Source: Mammaliicoccus vitulinus (GTDB lineage: Bacteria > Bacillota > Bacilli > Staphylococcales > Staphylococcaceae). From it: a stretch of 64,000 nt of DNA. The stretch lies in contig NZ_CP118974.1 of assembly GCF_029024305.1 (NCBI RefSeq), positions 1,643,069 to 1,707,068 of the forward strand. Reading direction: 5' to 3'. Below, one piece after another: positions 25,953 through 38,230 of this stretch. The translations under genes and the position numbers were made by a program. Position 1 is the stretch's first letter, and each line of letters starts with the position of its first letter. The notes under the pieces were generated by a model. It searched no databases and was not told where the DNA came from. It was given only the letters and a program-made list of their open reading frames with translations.

Positions 25953-26528
25953 CTATTCTTGATAAGGTTCAACTTGCTCTAATTGTTCAGTTATAGATCC
26001 TGCTACTTCAACGTTATCAGGTGTACATAAGAAAATATCAGTACCAACTCTTCTAATGTCGCCACCTATAGCATAAACAGTACCACTTAAGAAATCTATA
26101 ATTCTTTTAGCAGATACTTTATCAATGCGCTGTAAATTTACTAATGTCGTTCTTCTGTTTTTTAACTCATCAGCGATATCTTGTGTATCAGAAAACACTC
26201 TCGGTTCAAATAAGCACATTTTAGAACTTTGCGCAAAATCCATATTACCACTCATGCTAACCACATTCGTTTGAGATGAATTTGTACGTTTTTCAGTCAT
26301 GGCCTCTTTCCTTTCAGGTTTTTTAAAATCACGTGAACGCTGTGATTGATATCTTGTTGTATTTGTTTTTTGTGTAGGTATACTTTGAATAGATTGTTGA
26401 TTCGTTTTTTTGTCTTGAGTTGATGGTTCTTGTTGTGGTGTTTTGCTTTGTTCTCTCTCGGGTTCTTCGTAAACTTCTTCTTCTTCATCAACTACGAAGA
26501 AACCTTTAAATACATCTTTAATTGCCAT
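25953..26528 (-). CDS. sepF: Cell division protein SepF
   Basis: SepF polymerises into rings that bundle FtsZ and tether it to the membrane. A 191 aa protein with a short N-terminal amphipathic segment ([15 protein letters not shown]), a long Gln/Thr-rich linker (about residues 20-95) and the C-terminal SepF domain ([19 protein letters not shown] to [11 protein letters not shown]; core CLFEPRVF). The linker is low-complexity, as is usual. ATG start after AGGAGTG. Confidence 0.95.
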   Translation of the reverse strand: MAIKDVFKGFFVVDEEEEVYEEPEREQSKTPQQEPSTQDKKTNQQSIQSIPTQKTNTTRYQSQRSRDFKKPERKEAMTEKRTNSSQTNVVSMSGNMDFAQSSKMCLFEPRVFSDTQDIADELKNRRTTLVNLQRIDKVSAKRIIDFLSGTVYAIGGDIRRVGTDIFLCTPDNVEVAGSITEQLEQVEPYQE

Positions 26529-26539
26529 AATTTACACTC

Positions 26540-27211
26540 CTATTCACCAACTAATTTAGTCCCAATTCTTACGTATGAAGCACCTTCTAAAATTGCTTCG
26601 TTAAAATCATTGCTCATACCCATGGATAATTCTGTACATGGCGCATATGCTAAATTTAATAACTGCACTTTATCTTTTATTGTTCTTAGTTGATTAAAAT
26701 ATTGTCTTAATTTTGATTTATCTTCAGTCAAAGGTGCCATAGTCATTAAACCAACTATCTCAATATGTTTAAAAGTTTCAAGTTCTTTAATAAATGGAAT
26801 CACTTCTTCAGGTGAAATACCATGCTTAGATTCTTCACCAGAAACATTCACTTGAACAAAACATTTTACAACATGATTAGCACGTTTATCAATTTCTTTA
26901 GCTAATTTTATTCTATCTAACGCATGTAAATAATCAATTTCATTGATTATTTCTTTAACTTTTCTTGTTTGTAATGAACCAATAAAGTGCATTACAGCAT
27001 CATCAGGTAGATGTTTTTTCTTCTCTAAGAAACCTTCTATTCTATTCTCACCAAAATTTTTCAATCCAGCTTGATAAGCTTCTATAGCTCGGTCTATTGT
27101 AACATATTTTGTCACAACAATCACTTGAGGTGTCGTTTCGAATGCTGATTCTTTACTACTATTACAAATTTGTGAATTTATATCGATCAAATTTTCTTTT
27201 ACTGATTTCAA
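26540..27211 (-). CDS. YggS-family pyridoxal phosphate homeostasis protein (YlmE)
   Basis: A 223 aa single-domain fold-type III PLP-binding protein. The cofactor lysine is in IVVTKYVTIDRAIEAY near residue 34, and phosphate-binding residues are in SMGMSNDFNEAI near the C-terminus. The family buffers free PLP and has no known catalytic reaction. Start is TTG at 27211 after AGTAGG, within nine bases of ylmD. Part of the sepF operon. Confidence 0.92.
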   Translation of the reverse strand: MKSVKENLIDINSQICNSSKESAFETTPQVIVVTKYVTIDRAIEAYQAGLKNFGENRIEGFLEKKKHLPDDAVMHFIGSLQTRKVKEIINEIDYLHALDRIKLAKEIDKRANHVVKCFVQVNVSGEESKHGISPEEVIPFIKELETFKHIEIVGLMTMAPLTEDKSKLRQYFNQLRTIKDKVQLLNLAYAPCTELSMGMSNDFNEAILEGASYVRIGTKLVGE

Positions 27212-27219
27212 AGTTTTAC

Positions 27220-28011
27220 CTACTTTCTGCCAATAAATGCTAACATTCTACCGGTCTTACCTTTTTCTACCCTATATGAAAAGAATAAATCTGTTTCACT
27301 TGCAGTACAATGACTCGTTTTAACAATATGCTTCGGACTGATGCCGTAATGAATAGCTAACAACTCGTTAGCAAGTTTTAAATCAATACCGTATTTATCA
27401 TAACCTCTTTGTTCTGTATATAAATGAGCGTCTATAGGCAAAGTTGTGAATTTATTATAAATATCTTCATTTATTTCATAACTATTAGAAGTAGATGGGC
27501 CGATAACGATTCTTAAATCGGATTTATCTCCCTTAAATTTAGCAATCATTTCTTTTAATATTTCAGAATAAGTCCCTCTCCAACCAGCGTGACAAATACC
27601 AACATACTCATTTTTAATATCATACAAATAAATAGGCACACAATCAGCAAAACACATTGTTAATAGTAAATCAGATTCATAAGTATATAGTCCATCAATA
27701 CCATGCAGTTCATTTGTTAATTCATTAATGTTTTTACCTTTATCTGTTGAAAATACTTCTTGCACTTTGTTTTCATGTGTTTGAATTGGAAAGACCCAAT
27801 TTTCACGACTGAAATCAATTTCATCAGCTAATATGCTTTGGTGTTTTGTAACATTTTCTGGATTGTCATCTATATAACGTGCCATATTGAACGCATTCTT
27901 CGGATATAAACTATAACCATCTCGACGTGTTGTTATGCCAAGCGTTATATCAGATCTGTCATCGATGTCATATGCCAAATAATGTTTATGCTGACTAAAT
28001 ATCTCTTTCAT
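27220..28011 (-). CDS. pgeF: YlmD/YfiH-family (PgeF-type) purine nucleoside phosphorylase
   Basis: A 263 aa protein once called a multicopper polyphenol oxidase. Conserved metal and active-site residues are in CFADCVPI, CHAGWRGTYSEI and TSHCTASETDLFFSYR. The family is now described as a purine nucleoside phosphorylase/adenosine deaminase or a peptidoglycan-editing factor; the assignment here is by family only. The ATG at 28011 follows AGGAGAG and is preferred to the frame opening at 28038. Confidence 0.88.
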   Translation of the reverse strand: MKEIFSQHKHYLAYDIDDRSDITLGITTRRDGYSLYPKNAFNMARYIDDNPENVTKHQSILADEIDFSRENWVFPIQTHENKVQEVFSTDKGKNINELTNELHGIDGLYTYESDLLLTMCFADCVPIYLYDIKNEYVGICHAGWRGTYSEILKEMIAKFKGDKSDLRIVIGPSTSNSYEINEDIYNKFTTLPIDAHLYTEQRGYDKYGIDLKLANELLAIHYGISPKHIVKTSHCTASETDLFFSYRVEKGKTGRMLAFIGRK

Positions 28012-28028
28012 TTCATCTCTCCTAACAA

Positions 28029-28062
28029 AAAAAGTCATCAGGACTTAGCCTGATGACTTTTT
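28029..28062 (-). terminator. Terminator after ftsZ
   Basis: Perfect 14-bp stem AAAAAGTCATCAGG (28029-28042) with its complement (28049-28062), with T-rich flank on the minus strand. It separates ftsZ from ylmD, so the ylmD-divIVA block probably depends on read-through or its own promoter. Confidence 0.82.
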
Positions 28063-28070
28063 AAGTTCAT

Positions 28071-29228
28071 TTATCGTCTAGAGCGTCTAGAACGTCTATC
28101 TTCTCTATTTCGAATGAAACTTGGGATATCACTATCATCAGTTGATTCATTTGCTGATTTATTTTCAAATGAAGCTGTTCTACCTAGTGATTCCCCTTCT
28201 TCTCTTTTAGAAGTAGGTTCTTCTGTAGTTCCACCAAATGCTCCACCAGTTTGAGGTTTGCGAGCACTAGAAGGTTTGTCATTGAAACCAGTAGCAATTA
28301 CAGTAACGACTAATTCGTCTTGTAATTCTGGGTTAATAACTGTACCAAATATCATATTCACATCTTCATCTGCTGCGTCTTGTACAATATCTGCTGCTTC
28401 TTGAGCTTCAAATAGTGATAATGACTCTCCACCAGTAATGTTCATTAAGACACCTTGAGCACCGACTATAGATGTTTCTAATAACGGTGAAGAAATTGCT
28501 TTTTTAGCAGCTTCGATTGCTCTGTTTTCACCTGAAGATACACCGATACCCATTAATGCTGAACCTTGGTTAGACATAATTGTCTTAACATCTGCAAAGT
28601 CTAAGTTAACTTCACCAGATACAGCGATTAAATCTGAGATACCTTGTACACCTTGGCGTAATACGTTATCTGCTTCTTTGAACGCTTCCATCATAGGCGT
28701 TGATTTATCAACGATATCTAATAAGCGGTCATTTGGTATAACGATTAGCGTATCTACTGCAGCTTTCATAGATTCTACACCAGCAGCAGCTTGAGTTTGA
28801 CGTTTACGACCTTCAAAGCTAAATGGACGTGTTACAACACCAACTGTTAAAGCGCCCATTTCTTTAGCGATTTTAGCAACTACAGGTGCCGCACCTGTAC
28901 CAGTTCCGCCACCCATACCAGCAGTAACGAATACCATATCAGCACCTTGGATCGCATCTTCTATTTGTTCACGTGATTCTTCAGCAGCTTTTTTCCCGAT
29001 TTCTGGGTTAGCTCCTGCGCCAAGTCCACGCGTTAATTTTTCACCAATTTGAATTTTAGATGAAGCTTTTGATAAATTTAAAGCTTGACCATCTGTATTA
29101 ATAGAAATAAATTCTACATTATTCATACCGTGATCTATCATACGGTTAACAGCGTTATTACCTCCGCCACCAACACCAATTACTTTTAAAGTAGCTAAAT
29201 GATTAAACCCTTGCTCAAATTCTAACAT
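28071..29228 (-). CDS. ftsZ: Cell division GTPase FtsZ
   Basis: Bacterial tubulin that forms the Z-ring. The GTP-binding signature [10 protein letters not shown] is near residues 107-116, and the T7 loop NLDFADV that activates hydrolysis follows. The C-terminus is a flexible linker ending in the conserved partner-binding peptide [10 protein letters not shown] and a basic tail. Length 385 aa. ATG start after TTAGGAGG. Last gene of the dcw cluster. Confidence 0.98.
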   Translation of the reverse strand: MLEFEQGFNHLATLKVIGVGGGGNNAVNRMIDHGMNNVEFISINTDGQALNLSKASSKIQIGEKLTRGLGAGANPEIGKKAAEESREQIEDAIQGADMVFVTAGMGGGTGTGAAPVVAKIAKEMGALTVGVVTRPFSFEGRKRQTQAAAGVESMKAAVDTLIVIPNDRLLDIVDKSTPMMEAFKEADNVLRQGVQGISDLIAVSGEVNLDFADVKTIMSNQGSALMGIGVSSGENRAIEAAKKAISSPLLETSIVGAQGVLMNITGGESLSLFEAQEAADIVQDAADEDVNMIFGTVINPELQDELVVTVIATGFNDKPSSARKPQTGGAFGGTTEEPTSKREEGESLGRTASFENKSANESTDDSDIPSFIRNREDRRSRRSRR

Positions 29229-29256
29229 TTATTATCCTCCTAATCTTTATGACCCA

Positions 29257-30651
<1,395 letters not shown>

Positions 30652-30745
30652 CTAACACATGATAATCAAATTTACACTATTATTAGTTTACATGATAGAT
30701 GATTTAATGTGAACTAATTATAGGTTTATTTATTGATTTTTTTAC

Positions 30746-31690
30746 TTATTCTTCCGATTTCTCAGATGATTTTGATTCTTCACCTGATTTATCCAATTCT
30801 TTAGATAAATCTTGCAGCGCTTTGTCTAATTTTTTTTGTTCTGTTTGAGCATTTTCGTCTTGTTCAGACTCTTTTTCAGAACGTTCTTTTTGTTGTTCTT
30901 TTGATTCATAAGGTAAAAACGTCACGCCAACTTGCAAATCTACAAATCCAGGTGTTTTGAGCGCTCCAGAGTTATCTCTTTCTAATTTATCAGAAATACT
31001 CGGATAATAGTTGATTTTGCTCGCGAAAGTTTGAATATCTCCAACAACTTCGACATTATCTGTCATAAACAACTGTATTCTATTTTCATTATTTTCACCT
31101 GGTTTATAATTCACTTCTGAAATCATCGCTTTGACTTTAGGCTTAACTTTCTTTAATTCAGGAATCAATTTCTCTAATTTTTTCGAACTAAAATCATTTA
31201 AAATAGGAACATCAATTGGTAAATCAGTCGATAACTTTTTCATAGTTGATCCATTTTCTAACAAAGGCGTATATCCTTTTTTACTTTTAATCAAACCAAT
31301 TGGTTCATACTCATTCACTTCAACGGTTAAATCATTTGGGAAGTGTCTTTTAATTTTAACACTTTTAACACCTTCGATTTTTTCGACTTTTGTTGTCATA
31401 TCACTTTTTGACAAATTATAAATTCTAGAATCAGATTGAATATTCAAGGCTTTTTCAATATCTTTTTTTGCTACGATTTCTTCACCTTTAATATCAACTT
31501 GATCAACTTTACTTATATCTGTAAACATATAAATAACAATCAAAATGACAAGGAGTATAACACCTATGAATACACCTAATTGAATTTGACGTCTACGTTT
31601 TCTTTTTTTTCTTATAATTTTCAAACGTTCGTCTTCAGTAGTCGTTTCAAATTGCAATATATCCTCATTATTATCAGAACTTTTATTCAC
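30746..31690 (-). CDS. divIB: Cell division protein DivIB (FtsQ)
   Basis: Bitopic division protein. A basic cytoplasmic N-terminus (RKKRKRRR) precedes one transmembrane segment (about residues 37-57). The extracellular POTRA domain follows (SKVDQVDIKGEEIVAK) and then the beta domain. The C-terminal tail from residue 260 is charged and Gln/Glu-rich. Start chosen: GTG at 31690, eight bases after AAGGAG; an earlier GTG overlaps that site. Length 314 aa. Confidence 0.92.
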   Translation of the reverse strand: MNKSSDNNEDILQFETTTEDERLKIIRKKRKRRRQIQLGVFIGVILLVILIVIYMFTDISKVDQVDIKGEEIVAKKDIEKALNIQSDSRIYNLSKSDMTTKVEKIEGVKSVKIKRHFPNDLTVEVNEYEPIGLIKSKKGYTPLLENGSTMKKLSTDLPIDVPILNDFSSKKLEKLIPELKKVKPKVKAMISEVNYKPGENNENRIQLFMTDNVEVVGDIQTFASKINYYPSISDKLERDNSGALKTPGFVDLQVGVTFLPYESKEQQKERSEKESEQDENAQTEQKKLDKALQDLSKELDKSGEESKSSEKSEE

Positions 31691-31716
31691 GGTTGTCACT
31701 CCTTTTTATACAATTT

Positions 31717-33066
31717 CTAAAAAGTTGGTAAATGTTTTTGGAAACTTTCGATGAATTCTTCACCACGCGCTTCAAACGTATCATATTGGTCCCAACTCGC
31801 ACATGCAGGCGATAATAATACAACATCATTTGACTGGATATAATCTTGTATCTTATCGACAGCATCTTTTACATCATTTGCTTGTATAACTTCTTTACCT
31901 TGACTTGCACCTAATGTTTTAAGCTTGGTTTTTGTTTCTCCAAAAGTAACCATCAATCGAACATTGTCCATATAAGGTATCAAATCATCAAAATCATTAC
32001 CTCGATCCAAGCCTCCACACAACCATATAATTGGAGAATTAAAGGCACTCAAAGCAAATCGAGTAGCTAAAGTATTTGTTGCTTTAGAGTCATTATAATA
32101 TTTATTTCCTCGATTATTACCAACATATTGTAGTCTATGCTTAATACCAGAGAATGTCGTTAATGTATGAACAATCGATTTAACATCTACTCCAGATAAT
32201 AAAGCAGCTAGAACAGCTACAAGTACATTTTCTAAATTATGTTTACCCGGTAAAACAATATCATTCGTATGAATAATTCTGACACCTTTATAAACGACGT
32301 AATCATCTTCTATATAAATACCATCAACTTGTTGTTGAGTAGAGAAATAAAGAATTTTAGATTTTATGTCATCTTTATTGATGAGATGTCTTTGCTCATA
32401 ATTAAAGATTAAATAATCATCTTCAGATTGATTTTTAAAAATATTCTTTTTAGCATTTTGATACTCTTCCAAATTACCGTGATAATCTAAATGAGCAGAA
32501 TAGATGTTCGTAACAATTGCAATATGAGGTCTGTAATTAATCGTTCCTAAAAGTTGGAATGATGATAATTCGGTAATGAGGTAATCGTCTTTTGTAACTT
32601 CTTGTGCCACTTTCGATGCAACTACACCAATATTCCCAGAAACTTGTCCATTAACTTTACTATTTCCAAACATGTCCCCTATTAAAGAAGTCACAGTTGT
32701 TTTCCCGTTCGTTCCTGTAATACCGATAATAGGTGCTTCAGAAATATAATAACTCAATTCAACTTCTGTAATGATATCTAACCCTTTATTAAGCGCTTCT
32801 TGTAATAAAGGAATACTATATGGAATACCTGGATTCTTTACCACTAACGGATTATTATCCAGTAAACTAATTGGATGCTCACCGCTAATCACGTCAATAC
32901 CTTGGTTAATCAATTCAAGCGCGTGAGGATCAGAAGTTAAATCTTTACCATCATTCACAGTGACATTTGCACCTAGTTTATGGCATAATTTCGCACTTTC
33001 ATACCCACTCTTAGCTAAACCTAATATGAGTACATCTTTTCCTTTTAATACATCATATTCCTTCAT
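31717..33066 (-). CDS. murD: UDP-N-acetylmuramoylalanine-D-glutamate ligase
   Basis: Cytoplasmic ATP-dependent Mur ligase that adds D-glutamate to UDP-MurNAc-L-Ala. The ATP loop [14 protein letters not shown] is near residue 115, followed by the ELSSFQL central-domain motif, YNDSKATN and the C-terminal [18 protein letters not shown] signature (core SPACASWDQ). Length 449 aa. ATG start after GGAG, adjacent to mraY. Confidence 0.97.
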   Translation of the reverse strand: MKEYDVLKGKDVLILGLAKSGYESAKLCHKLGANVTVNDGKDLTSDPHALELINQGIDVISGEHPISLLDNNPLVVKNPGIPYSIPLLQEALNKGLDIITEVELSYYISEAPIIGITGTNGKTTVTSLIGDMFGNSKVNGQVSGNIGVVASKVAQEVTKDDYLITELSSFQLLGTINYRPHIAIVTNIYSAHLDYHGNLEEYQNAKKNIFKNQSEDDYLIFNYEQRHLINKDDIKSKILYFSTQQQVDGIYIEDDYVVYKGVRIIHTNDIVLPGKHNLENVLVAVLAALLSGVDVKSIVHTLTTFSGIKHRLQYVGNNRGNKYYNDSKATNTLATRFALSAFNSPIIWLCGGLDRGNDFDDLIPYMDNVRLMVTFGETKTKLKTLGASQGKEVIQANDVKDAVDKIQDYIQSNDVVLLSPACASWDQYDTFEARGEEFIESFQKHLPTF

Positions 33067-33067
33067 A

Positions 33068-34033
33068 TCACATTACTCCAATCCATAAACCAATTGCACC
33101 TGTAATGATACCTGTAGCCCAGAATACTAAGACAATCTTCCATTCACTCCAACCAACTAGTTCAAAGTGATGATGCAATGGACTCATTTTAAATATTCTC
33201 TTACCTGTAAGTTTATATGATGTAACTTGTAACATTACTGACAATGTTTCAATTACAAATACTAAACCTATCAATAACAAAGTGATTTCTTGATTAAGCA
33301 TAATTGAAATTGTCGCAAAAATACCACCTAATGCTAAACTTCCTGTATCTCCCATAAATACTTTCGCTGGATATTTATTATAAATTAAAAATCCAATCAA
33401 GCTTGCTAACATGACTAAACAGAATAAACCTATTTCTGGTTTATCTAAGATAAACGATAAAACTGCATAAAAACCAAATGCAATGATAGATAAACCTGTT
33501 GATAGGCCATCCAATCCATCTGTTAAGTTTACAGCATTACTGAATCCAACTTGCCAGAACACAATAAATATTATGTAAAAGATAGATAAAGGTAATGACC
33601 AATCGGTAAATGGTATATTGATTGCAGTTTCAAAATCATAATTCGGTAAAATAACGCTCACAATATAAAATATAATCGCGATCGCAATTTGTGCGAAGAA
33701 TTTTTGTTTACTTGTTAAGCCTTGATTATTTTTTTTAACGACAATAATATAGTCGTCTATAAAACCAATTAAACCGAATCCAATTGTTACAAATAGCAAT
33801 AGAATAAGTGGACCTACTTGTTCTACATAAAATAATGCAATGATTGTAACAATAATAGTTGAAAGTAAAAATGTTAACCCACCCATTGTTGGTGTGCCTG
33901 TTTTTTTCATATGACTCTTTGGTCCTTCTTCTCTTATACTCTGACCAAACTTTAATTTTTTAAGTGTTGGAATTAAAACTGGCACGAGTATCAAAGTCAA
34001 TAAAAACGCAATGACAGGTAGCGTAAAATTCAT
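33068..34033 (-). CDS. mraY: Phospho-N-acetylmuramoyl-pentapeptide transferase MraY
   Basis: Ten-helix membrane enzyme making lipid I. Signatures: [10 protein letters not shown] near residue 45, the aspartate pair in [16 protein letters not shown] with catalytic aspartate, and SPLHHHFEL near the C-terminus. Length 321 aa matches the family. ATG start after AAAGGTG. Confidence 0.97.
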   Translation of the reverse strand: MNFTLPVIAFLLTLILVPVLIPTLKKLKFGQSIREEGPKSHMKKTGTPTMGGLTFLLSTIIVTIIALFYVEQVGPLILLLFVTIGFGLIGFIDDYIIVVKKNNQGLTSKQKFFAQIAIAIIFYIVSVILPNYDFETAINIPFTDWSLPLSIFYIIFIVFWQVGFSNAVNLTDGLDGLSTGLSIIAFGFYAVLSFILDKPEIGLFCLVMLASLIGFLIYNKYPAKVFMGDTGSLALGGIFATISIMLNQEITLLLIGLVFVIETLSVMLQVTSYKLTGKRIFKMSPLHHHFELVGWSEWKIVLVFWATGIITGAIGLWIGVM

Positions 34034-34079
34034 AATTGTTCACCTTTTCTTTTATTTTTTTATCGGGAATCTAGTGATT

Positions 34080-36323
34080 TTATGAATCACTAGATGTCTC
34101 TTCTTTACTATCATCTTTACTTTCCTTTGTATCTTTAGAAGCATCTTCTTCTGGTACTTGCCCTATAGAATCATCACCATTTGGATGATTATTCGAAAGT
34201 GTGAATTTCACTTTTGTACCAGCTTTAATCGTTTGATTTCCTTCTATTGATTGTTCAGACACATAACCAGAACCCTCTGTTTCCACATCGATTCCAGTAG
34301 CTTCTTGTAGTTTCAAGAGATCACGTTTAGTCCATTTCTGAGTATCTGGCATCGTCATTTCTCCGTCAGTGACTAGCAAGATTCTTTCTTTGTCTTGAAC
34401 ATTTTTCCCTTTAAGAGGCAATTGTTTTTTAACTTTTTGACCATTGCCGATGACAATTGGTTCTAATTTCTTACCTTTAATTGCATCAGTTGCTTTTTGA
34501 ATACTCATGTTGACAACATCCGGAACTTCTGACGATTTATCCTTAGTCTTTCCTTCAGTTTCTTCAACATCTAAATATTTCAATGTGTTTTCCATAATAG
34601 GATTAAACCCTCTTGAAACACCGTATTCATATGCTTCTAAGTCACGCTTTTGTGCCAATGACATACCTGCATAAACAACTACTTCTGGATCTTTTGCAGG
34701 TGCGTAACCCATGAAACTAACAAAATAAGGGTTTGCGCCATTAACATAACCACCATTTTTAGTATCTGGAACTTGAGCAGTACCCGTTTTACCTGCTACA
34801 CGATAGCCATCAATTTGGTAATTTGTTGCGTGGCTTTCTTTACTATTTACGACTTTATCTAATTCATCCATTGTTTTTTGAGCAGTATCTTTAGAAATTG
34901 GATTGCCGACGACTTTTTTATCGCCTTTTTTAATTGTTTCATTATTTTCTTTATTTTGAATTGATTGTACATAATAAGGTTCTAACATATTACCTTGATT
35001 TAATATTGCTGTTTCAGCTTGCAACATTTGTACTGGTGTTACAGTAGTTGATTGTCCGAATGCAGATGTCTTTCTTTGAAGTTCATTGTCAAACGCAATA
35101 TTACCTGGCGCTTCACTATCGAACAAGCCTCCTGTTTTCTTACCGAAACCAAACTTTTCATAATAAGCTTTCGCTTTATCTTCTCCAACTAAATCTTGTA
35201 ATTTCATCATGAGTGTATTAGCTGAATAAGTAAACCCAGTCGTCATAGGTATATTGCCCCAACCATCATCGTTCCAATCGTAAATTTTAAATCCATCAAT
35301 TTCTCTATGACCAGATTTGAATTTTTTCTTAGGTTCAAACTTACCTTCTTCAATTGCTGCAGCAAGTCCATATGTCTTAAATGTAGAACCTGGCTCATAT
35401 GTATTTTGATATAAATCGTTCGCCCATTTTTTACCAAAATCTTTTTTTGTATCCGGATTAAATGTTGGACGTTGACTATAACCTAATATTTCTCCAGTCT
35501 TTGCATCCATTACGACAGCAAATAAGTCTTTAGGTTTATATCGATCATCCATTTCATTAAGTGCATTTTCAACGAATACTTGAATATTAGAGTCTAAAGT
35601 CAAGTGCACATCATCACCATTTTTAGCTTTAATACTGTTTTCACTGTTTGGTACGAGCATGCCCCATATATCTTGTTTATATGAATTTTTACCTTTTTTA
35701 CCACTTAAATAACTATCAAACACTTTTTCAGCACCTGCAACGCCTTTTAATTGATTTGTTTCTTGGTCTTTATCTGCCAGACCAATAAGATGAGATGCAA
35801 AGTTTCCATTAGGATAAAATCTTTTTTTCTCAGTTTCAAATGTAAGTCCAGGTAATTTTAATTTTTCAATTTGCGTTTTTTGTTTATATGTTAAATCTTT
35901 ACCTTTTTGTCCAAACTCAACTTGAAAGGCTTTTTTTGTCTTAAGTTTACTTAATATATCTTTTTCATCCATATCAATGATTTTAGATAACGCTTTAGCA
36001 GTTTTTTCTTTATCTTTAACATGCTTTGGCTTATCGCTACCTTCACTCATTTTTTTATCTAAAATTGCTACTAATTTATAGCTATCTGTATCTTCAGCTA
36101 AAACTTTCCCATTTCTATCATAAATTTTTCCACGTTCTGGCTCTGCAACTGATTGTCTTAAATATTTTTCACTGGCCCTGTAAGTTAAATCTTCACCAGC
36201 AGAGTGTCCACTGATCATTAAATATGAATATCTTACAGCCAATATAAAAAAGAGCAGTCCGAAAAAGCTTACTAAGAGGACTGCTCCTATTTTATTTTTC
36301 TTTATTTTAATTTTTGGCATCAC
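34080..36323 (-). CDS. pbp1: Penicillin-binding protein 1 (class B, division transpeptidase)
   Basis: Septal D,D-transpeptidase. One N-terminal membrane helix, a dimerisation domain (PERGKIYDRNGKVLAED), then the transpeptidase with STFK near residue 315, an S-A-N triad member in FTYSANTL and KTG in GKTGTAQ. Two PASTA repeats (from about residue 600) and an acidic Ser/Asp/Lys tail close the 747 aa protein. The transpeptidase layout matches S. aureus PBP1. The start is GTG at 36323 or the adjacent ATG at 36320; either overlaps ftsL by 14-17 bases. Confidence 0.96.
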   Translation of the reverse strand: MMPKIKIKKNKIGAVLLVSFFGLLFFILAVRYSYLMISGHSAGEDLTYRASEKYLRQSVAEPERGKIYDRNGKVLAEDTDSYKLVAILDKKMSEGSDKPKHVKDKEKTAKALSKIIDMDEKDILSKLKTKKAFQVEFGQKGKDLTYKQKTQIEKLKLPGLTFETEKKRFYPNGNFASHLIGLADKDQETNQLKGVAGAEKVFDSYLSGKKGKNSYKQDIWGMLVPNSENSIKAKNGDDVHLTLDSNIQVFVENALNEMDDRYKPKDLFAVVMDAKTGEILGYSQRPTFNPDTKKDFGKKWANDLYQNTYEPGSTFKTYGLAAAIEEGKFEPKKKFKSGHREIDGFKIYDWNDDGWGNIPMTTGFTYSANTLMMKLQDLVGEDKAKAYYEKFGFGKKTGGLFDSEAPGNIAFDNELQRKTSAFGQSTTVTPVQMLQAETAILNQGNMLEPYYVQSIQNKENNETIKKGDKKVVGNPISKDTAQKTMDELDKVVNSKESHATNYQIDGYRVAGKTGTAQVPDTKNGGYVNGANPYFVSFMGYAPAKDPEVVVYAGMSLAQKRDLEAYEYGVSRGFNPIMENTLKYLDVEETEGKTKDKSSEVPDVVNMSIQKATDAIKGKKLEPIVIGNGQKVKKQLPLKGKNVQDKERILLVTDGEMTMPDTQKWTKRDLLKLQEATGIDVETEGSGYVSEQSIEGNQTIKAGTKVKFTLSNNHPNGDDSIGQVPEEDASKDTKESKDDSKEETSSDS

Positions 36324-36687
36324 TACGCACTACCTTTACATTGTCATTATTCAACTTTAGACCGTAGTCTTCAGCTTTTTCGTAGATGCGCTCGTATGAC
36401 GATTGTTTCATAGATTCCGTCTTCAAATCACTATTAGTTGTTTGTTGTTGTTCAATCTTACTGTCTAATTCTGCAATTTGAGTCTTGTTGTTATACGCAT
36501 CCATTTTTAAAGATAGCATATAAATACTTATCAACGCAATCATAGTTATTAATGATATGTATACGACTTTTTCGATTCTAGATATACCTACAACTTTGGT
36601 CCTTGTAACTTTTTTCTTCTTCGGTTCGAGTTGTGGCTCTTGCCACTCATCAGGTCTATAATTTGGATATATTCTTTCTACTGCCAT
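36307..36687 (-). CDS. ftsL: Cell division protein FtsL
   Basis: A 126 aa bitopic protein: a charged cytoplasmic N-terminus, one transmembrane segment (about residues 42-63) and an extracellular leucine-zipper-like coiled coil. It recruits the septal synthase complex with DivIB and DivIC. Weak sequence conservation is normal; position between rsmH and pbp1 supports the call. ATG start after GAGGAG. Confidence 0.92.
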   Translation of the reverse strand: MAVERIYPNYRPDEWQEPQLEPKKKKVTRTKVVGISRIEKVVYISLITMIALISIYMLSLKMDAYNNKTQIAELDSKIEQQQTTNSDLKTESMKQSSYERIYEKAEDYGLKLNNDNVKVVRSDAKN

Positions 36688-36706
36688 TCAATTGCCACTC
36701 CTCTGC

Positions 36707-37642
36707 TTACTTCAAAATTTCTGCTACTCTTAACTTCGCACTTCTTGCTCGTTTGTTTTGCTCAAGTTCTTGATCATCAGAAATAATTGGTTTTCTATTT
36801 ACTCGTTTCAATTTCGGCTTGTACTCTTCCGGTATAACCGGTAATCCCCTTGGTACATCTGGTCCTTTTTCATATTCTTGAAAGACTTGTTTACACAAAC
36901 GATCTTCTAAAGAATGGAACGTAATTACCGAGATTCTTCCGCCAACTTTCACGTGTTGTATCGCAGCTTCAATTGATGTTTCAAAAGCACCTAACTCATC
37001 ATTCACTGCAATTCTCACTGCTTGGAAGACACGTTTTGCTGGATGTCCACCTTTTCTACGTTTAGCAGCTGGAATACCTTGCTTAATTAAATCCACTAAT
37101 TCGAAAGTCGTTTCTATAGGTACTTGTTCTCTTCTTGCTTCAATCTTTCTAGCTATTTGTTTAGAAAACTTCTCTTCACCATATCTAAAAAAGATTCTCA
37201 CAAGTTGTTCATATGACCATTCGTTTATCACTTCATAAGCAGATAATGATTGTGATTGATCCATTCTCATATCTAACTTAGCATCATAGTGATAACTAAA
37301 ACCTCGTTCAGGTGTATCGAGTTGTGGACTAGATACGCCTAGGTCATATAGTACGCCATCTACTTCACTAATATGTAGTTCTTCTAATATATGTTCTAAA
37401 TTTCTAAAGTTGTCTTGTACAAAAATTATTTTATGCAAGTGATCTTTTAAAATCTCTTTAGCATGCTCTAGCGCTGTTTCATCTTGATCGATTGCAATCA
37501 GTCGACCTTCGTCACTCAATTGTTCAACCAGGTATAAACTATGCCCAGCTCCACCTAATGTACAATCAACGTATGTACCATCGGGTTTAATATCTAGCTT
37601 GTCTACTGTTTCTTTTAATAGTACGGATACGTGATGAAACAT
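36707..37642 (-). CDS. rsmH: 16S rRNA (cytosine1402-N4)-methyltransferase RsmH
   Basis: SAM-dependent methyltransferase acting on C1402 of 16S rRNA. The SAM motif is in [15 protein letters not shown], followed by [22 protein letters not shown] and [12 protein letters not shown]. Length 311 aa is typical. ATG start after AGGAG. Second gene of the dcw cluster (formerly mraW). Confidence 0.97.
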   Translation of the reverse strand: MFHHVSVLLKETVDKLDIKPDGTYVDCTLGGAGHSLYLVEQLSDEGRLIAIDQDETALEHAKEILKDHLHKIIFVQDNFRNLEHILEELHISEVDGVLYDLGVSSPQLDTPERGFSYHYDAKLDMRMDQSQSLSAYEVINEWSYEQLVRIFFRYGEEKFSKQIARKIEARREQVPIETTFELVDLIKQGIPAAKRRKGGHPAKRVFQAVRIAVNDELGAFETSIEAAIQHVKVGGRISVITFHSLEDRLCKQVFQEYEKGPDVPRGLPVIPEEYKPKLKRVNRKPIISDDQELEQNKRARSAKLRVAEILK

Positions 37643-37653
37643 TTAATTCACTC

Positions 37654-38085
37654 CTAAAAATCAAAATCAATGAGATCTTCCGCAATGTCCTCAAAATTGT
37701 CTTCAGATTCATCATAAAAATCATTCCACGTAGCTCTATCCCAAATTTCAATTCTATTAGAAACACCAATTACAGTACATTCTTTACTTAAATTAGCGTA
37801 ACTTCTTAAATTTTGAGGAATATTAATACGTCCTTGTTTGTCTAACTCCACTTCAATAGCACCTGAGAAGAACATTCTCATAAATTTACGGGCATCTTTT
37901 TTTGTAATGGGTAAGGTTTTGAGTTTCTCTTCGATGCGCGCCCACTCTTCAAGAGTGTAGCCAAACAAGCATTTATCTAGGCCTCTAGTGATAATAAAAC
38001 GTTCGTTCAAATCATATCTGAATTTAGAAGGCACAATTATACGACCTTTTATATCCAATTGATGTTGATATTCACCCATGAACAT
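37654..38085 (-). CDS. mraZ: Transcriptional regulator MraZ
   Basis: A 143 aa AbrB-like protein with two MraZ repeats; the DxKGR signatures occur as [15 protein letters not shown] and [15 protein letters not shown]. It forms rings that bind direct repeats upstream of its own gene and controls the dcw cluster. Such repeats are present just upstream here (38114-38138). ATG start after GAGGTG. Confidence 0.96.
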   Translation of the reverse strand: MFMGEYQHQLDIKGRIIVPSKFRYDLNERFIITRGLDKCLFGYTLEEWARIEEKLKTLPITKKDARKFMRMFFSGAIEVELDKQGRINIPQNLRSYANLSKECTVIGVSNRIEIWDRATWNDFYDESEDNFEDIAEDLIDFDF

Positions 38086-38104
38086 TTTATTTCACCTCAC
38101 CTTA

Positions 38105-38138
38105 TTTATAATTTACCACATTCCCCCACAATCCTCCA
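38105..38138 (-). promoter_or_regulatory. MraZ operator and dcw promoter region
   Basis: On the minus strand three direct repeats TGGAG (38134-38138), TGGGG (38124-38128) and TGGTA (38114-38118) are spaced exactly ten bases apart, matching the known TGGGN-N5 triple repeat bound by MraZ. A TATAAA -10-like box (38105-38110) follows directly, so bound MraZ would cover the -35 region. Confidence 0.8.
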
Positions 38139-38174
38139 CTATTTATGCAAGTTTTCTTAAACTTTGTGTAAAAA

Positions 38175-38214
38175 GTTAAAAAAACACCCAATTTACGATT
38201 TCGTAAATTGGGTG
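38175..38214 (-). terminator. Terminator after bshC
   Basis: Perfect 14-bp stem CACCCAATTTACGA (38185-38198) with its complement (38201-38214) and a two-base loop, followed on the minus strand by a T run. It isolates bshC from the dcw cluster. Confidence 0.88.
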
Positions 38215-38230
38215 CTAAACATTGATTTGA

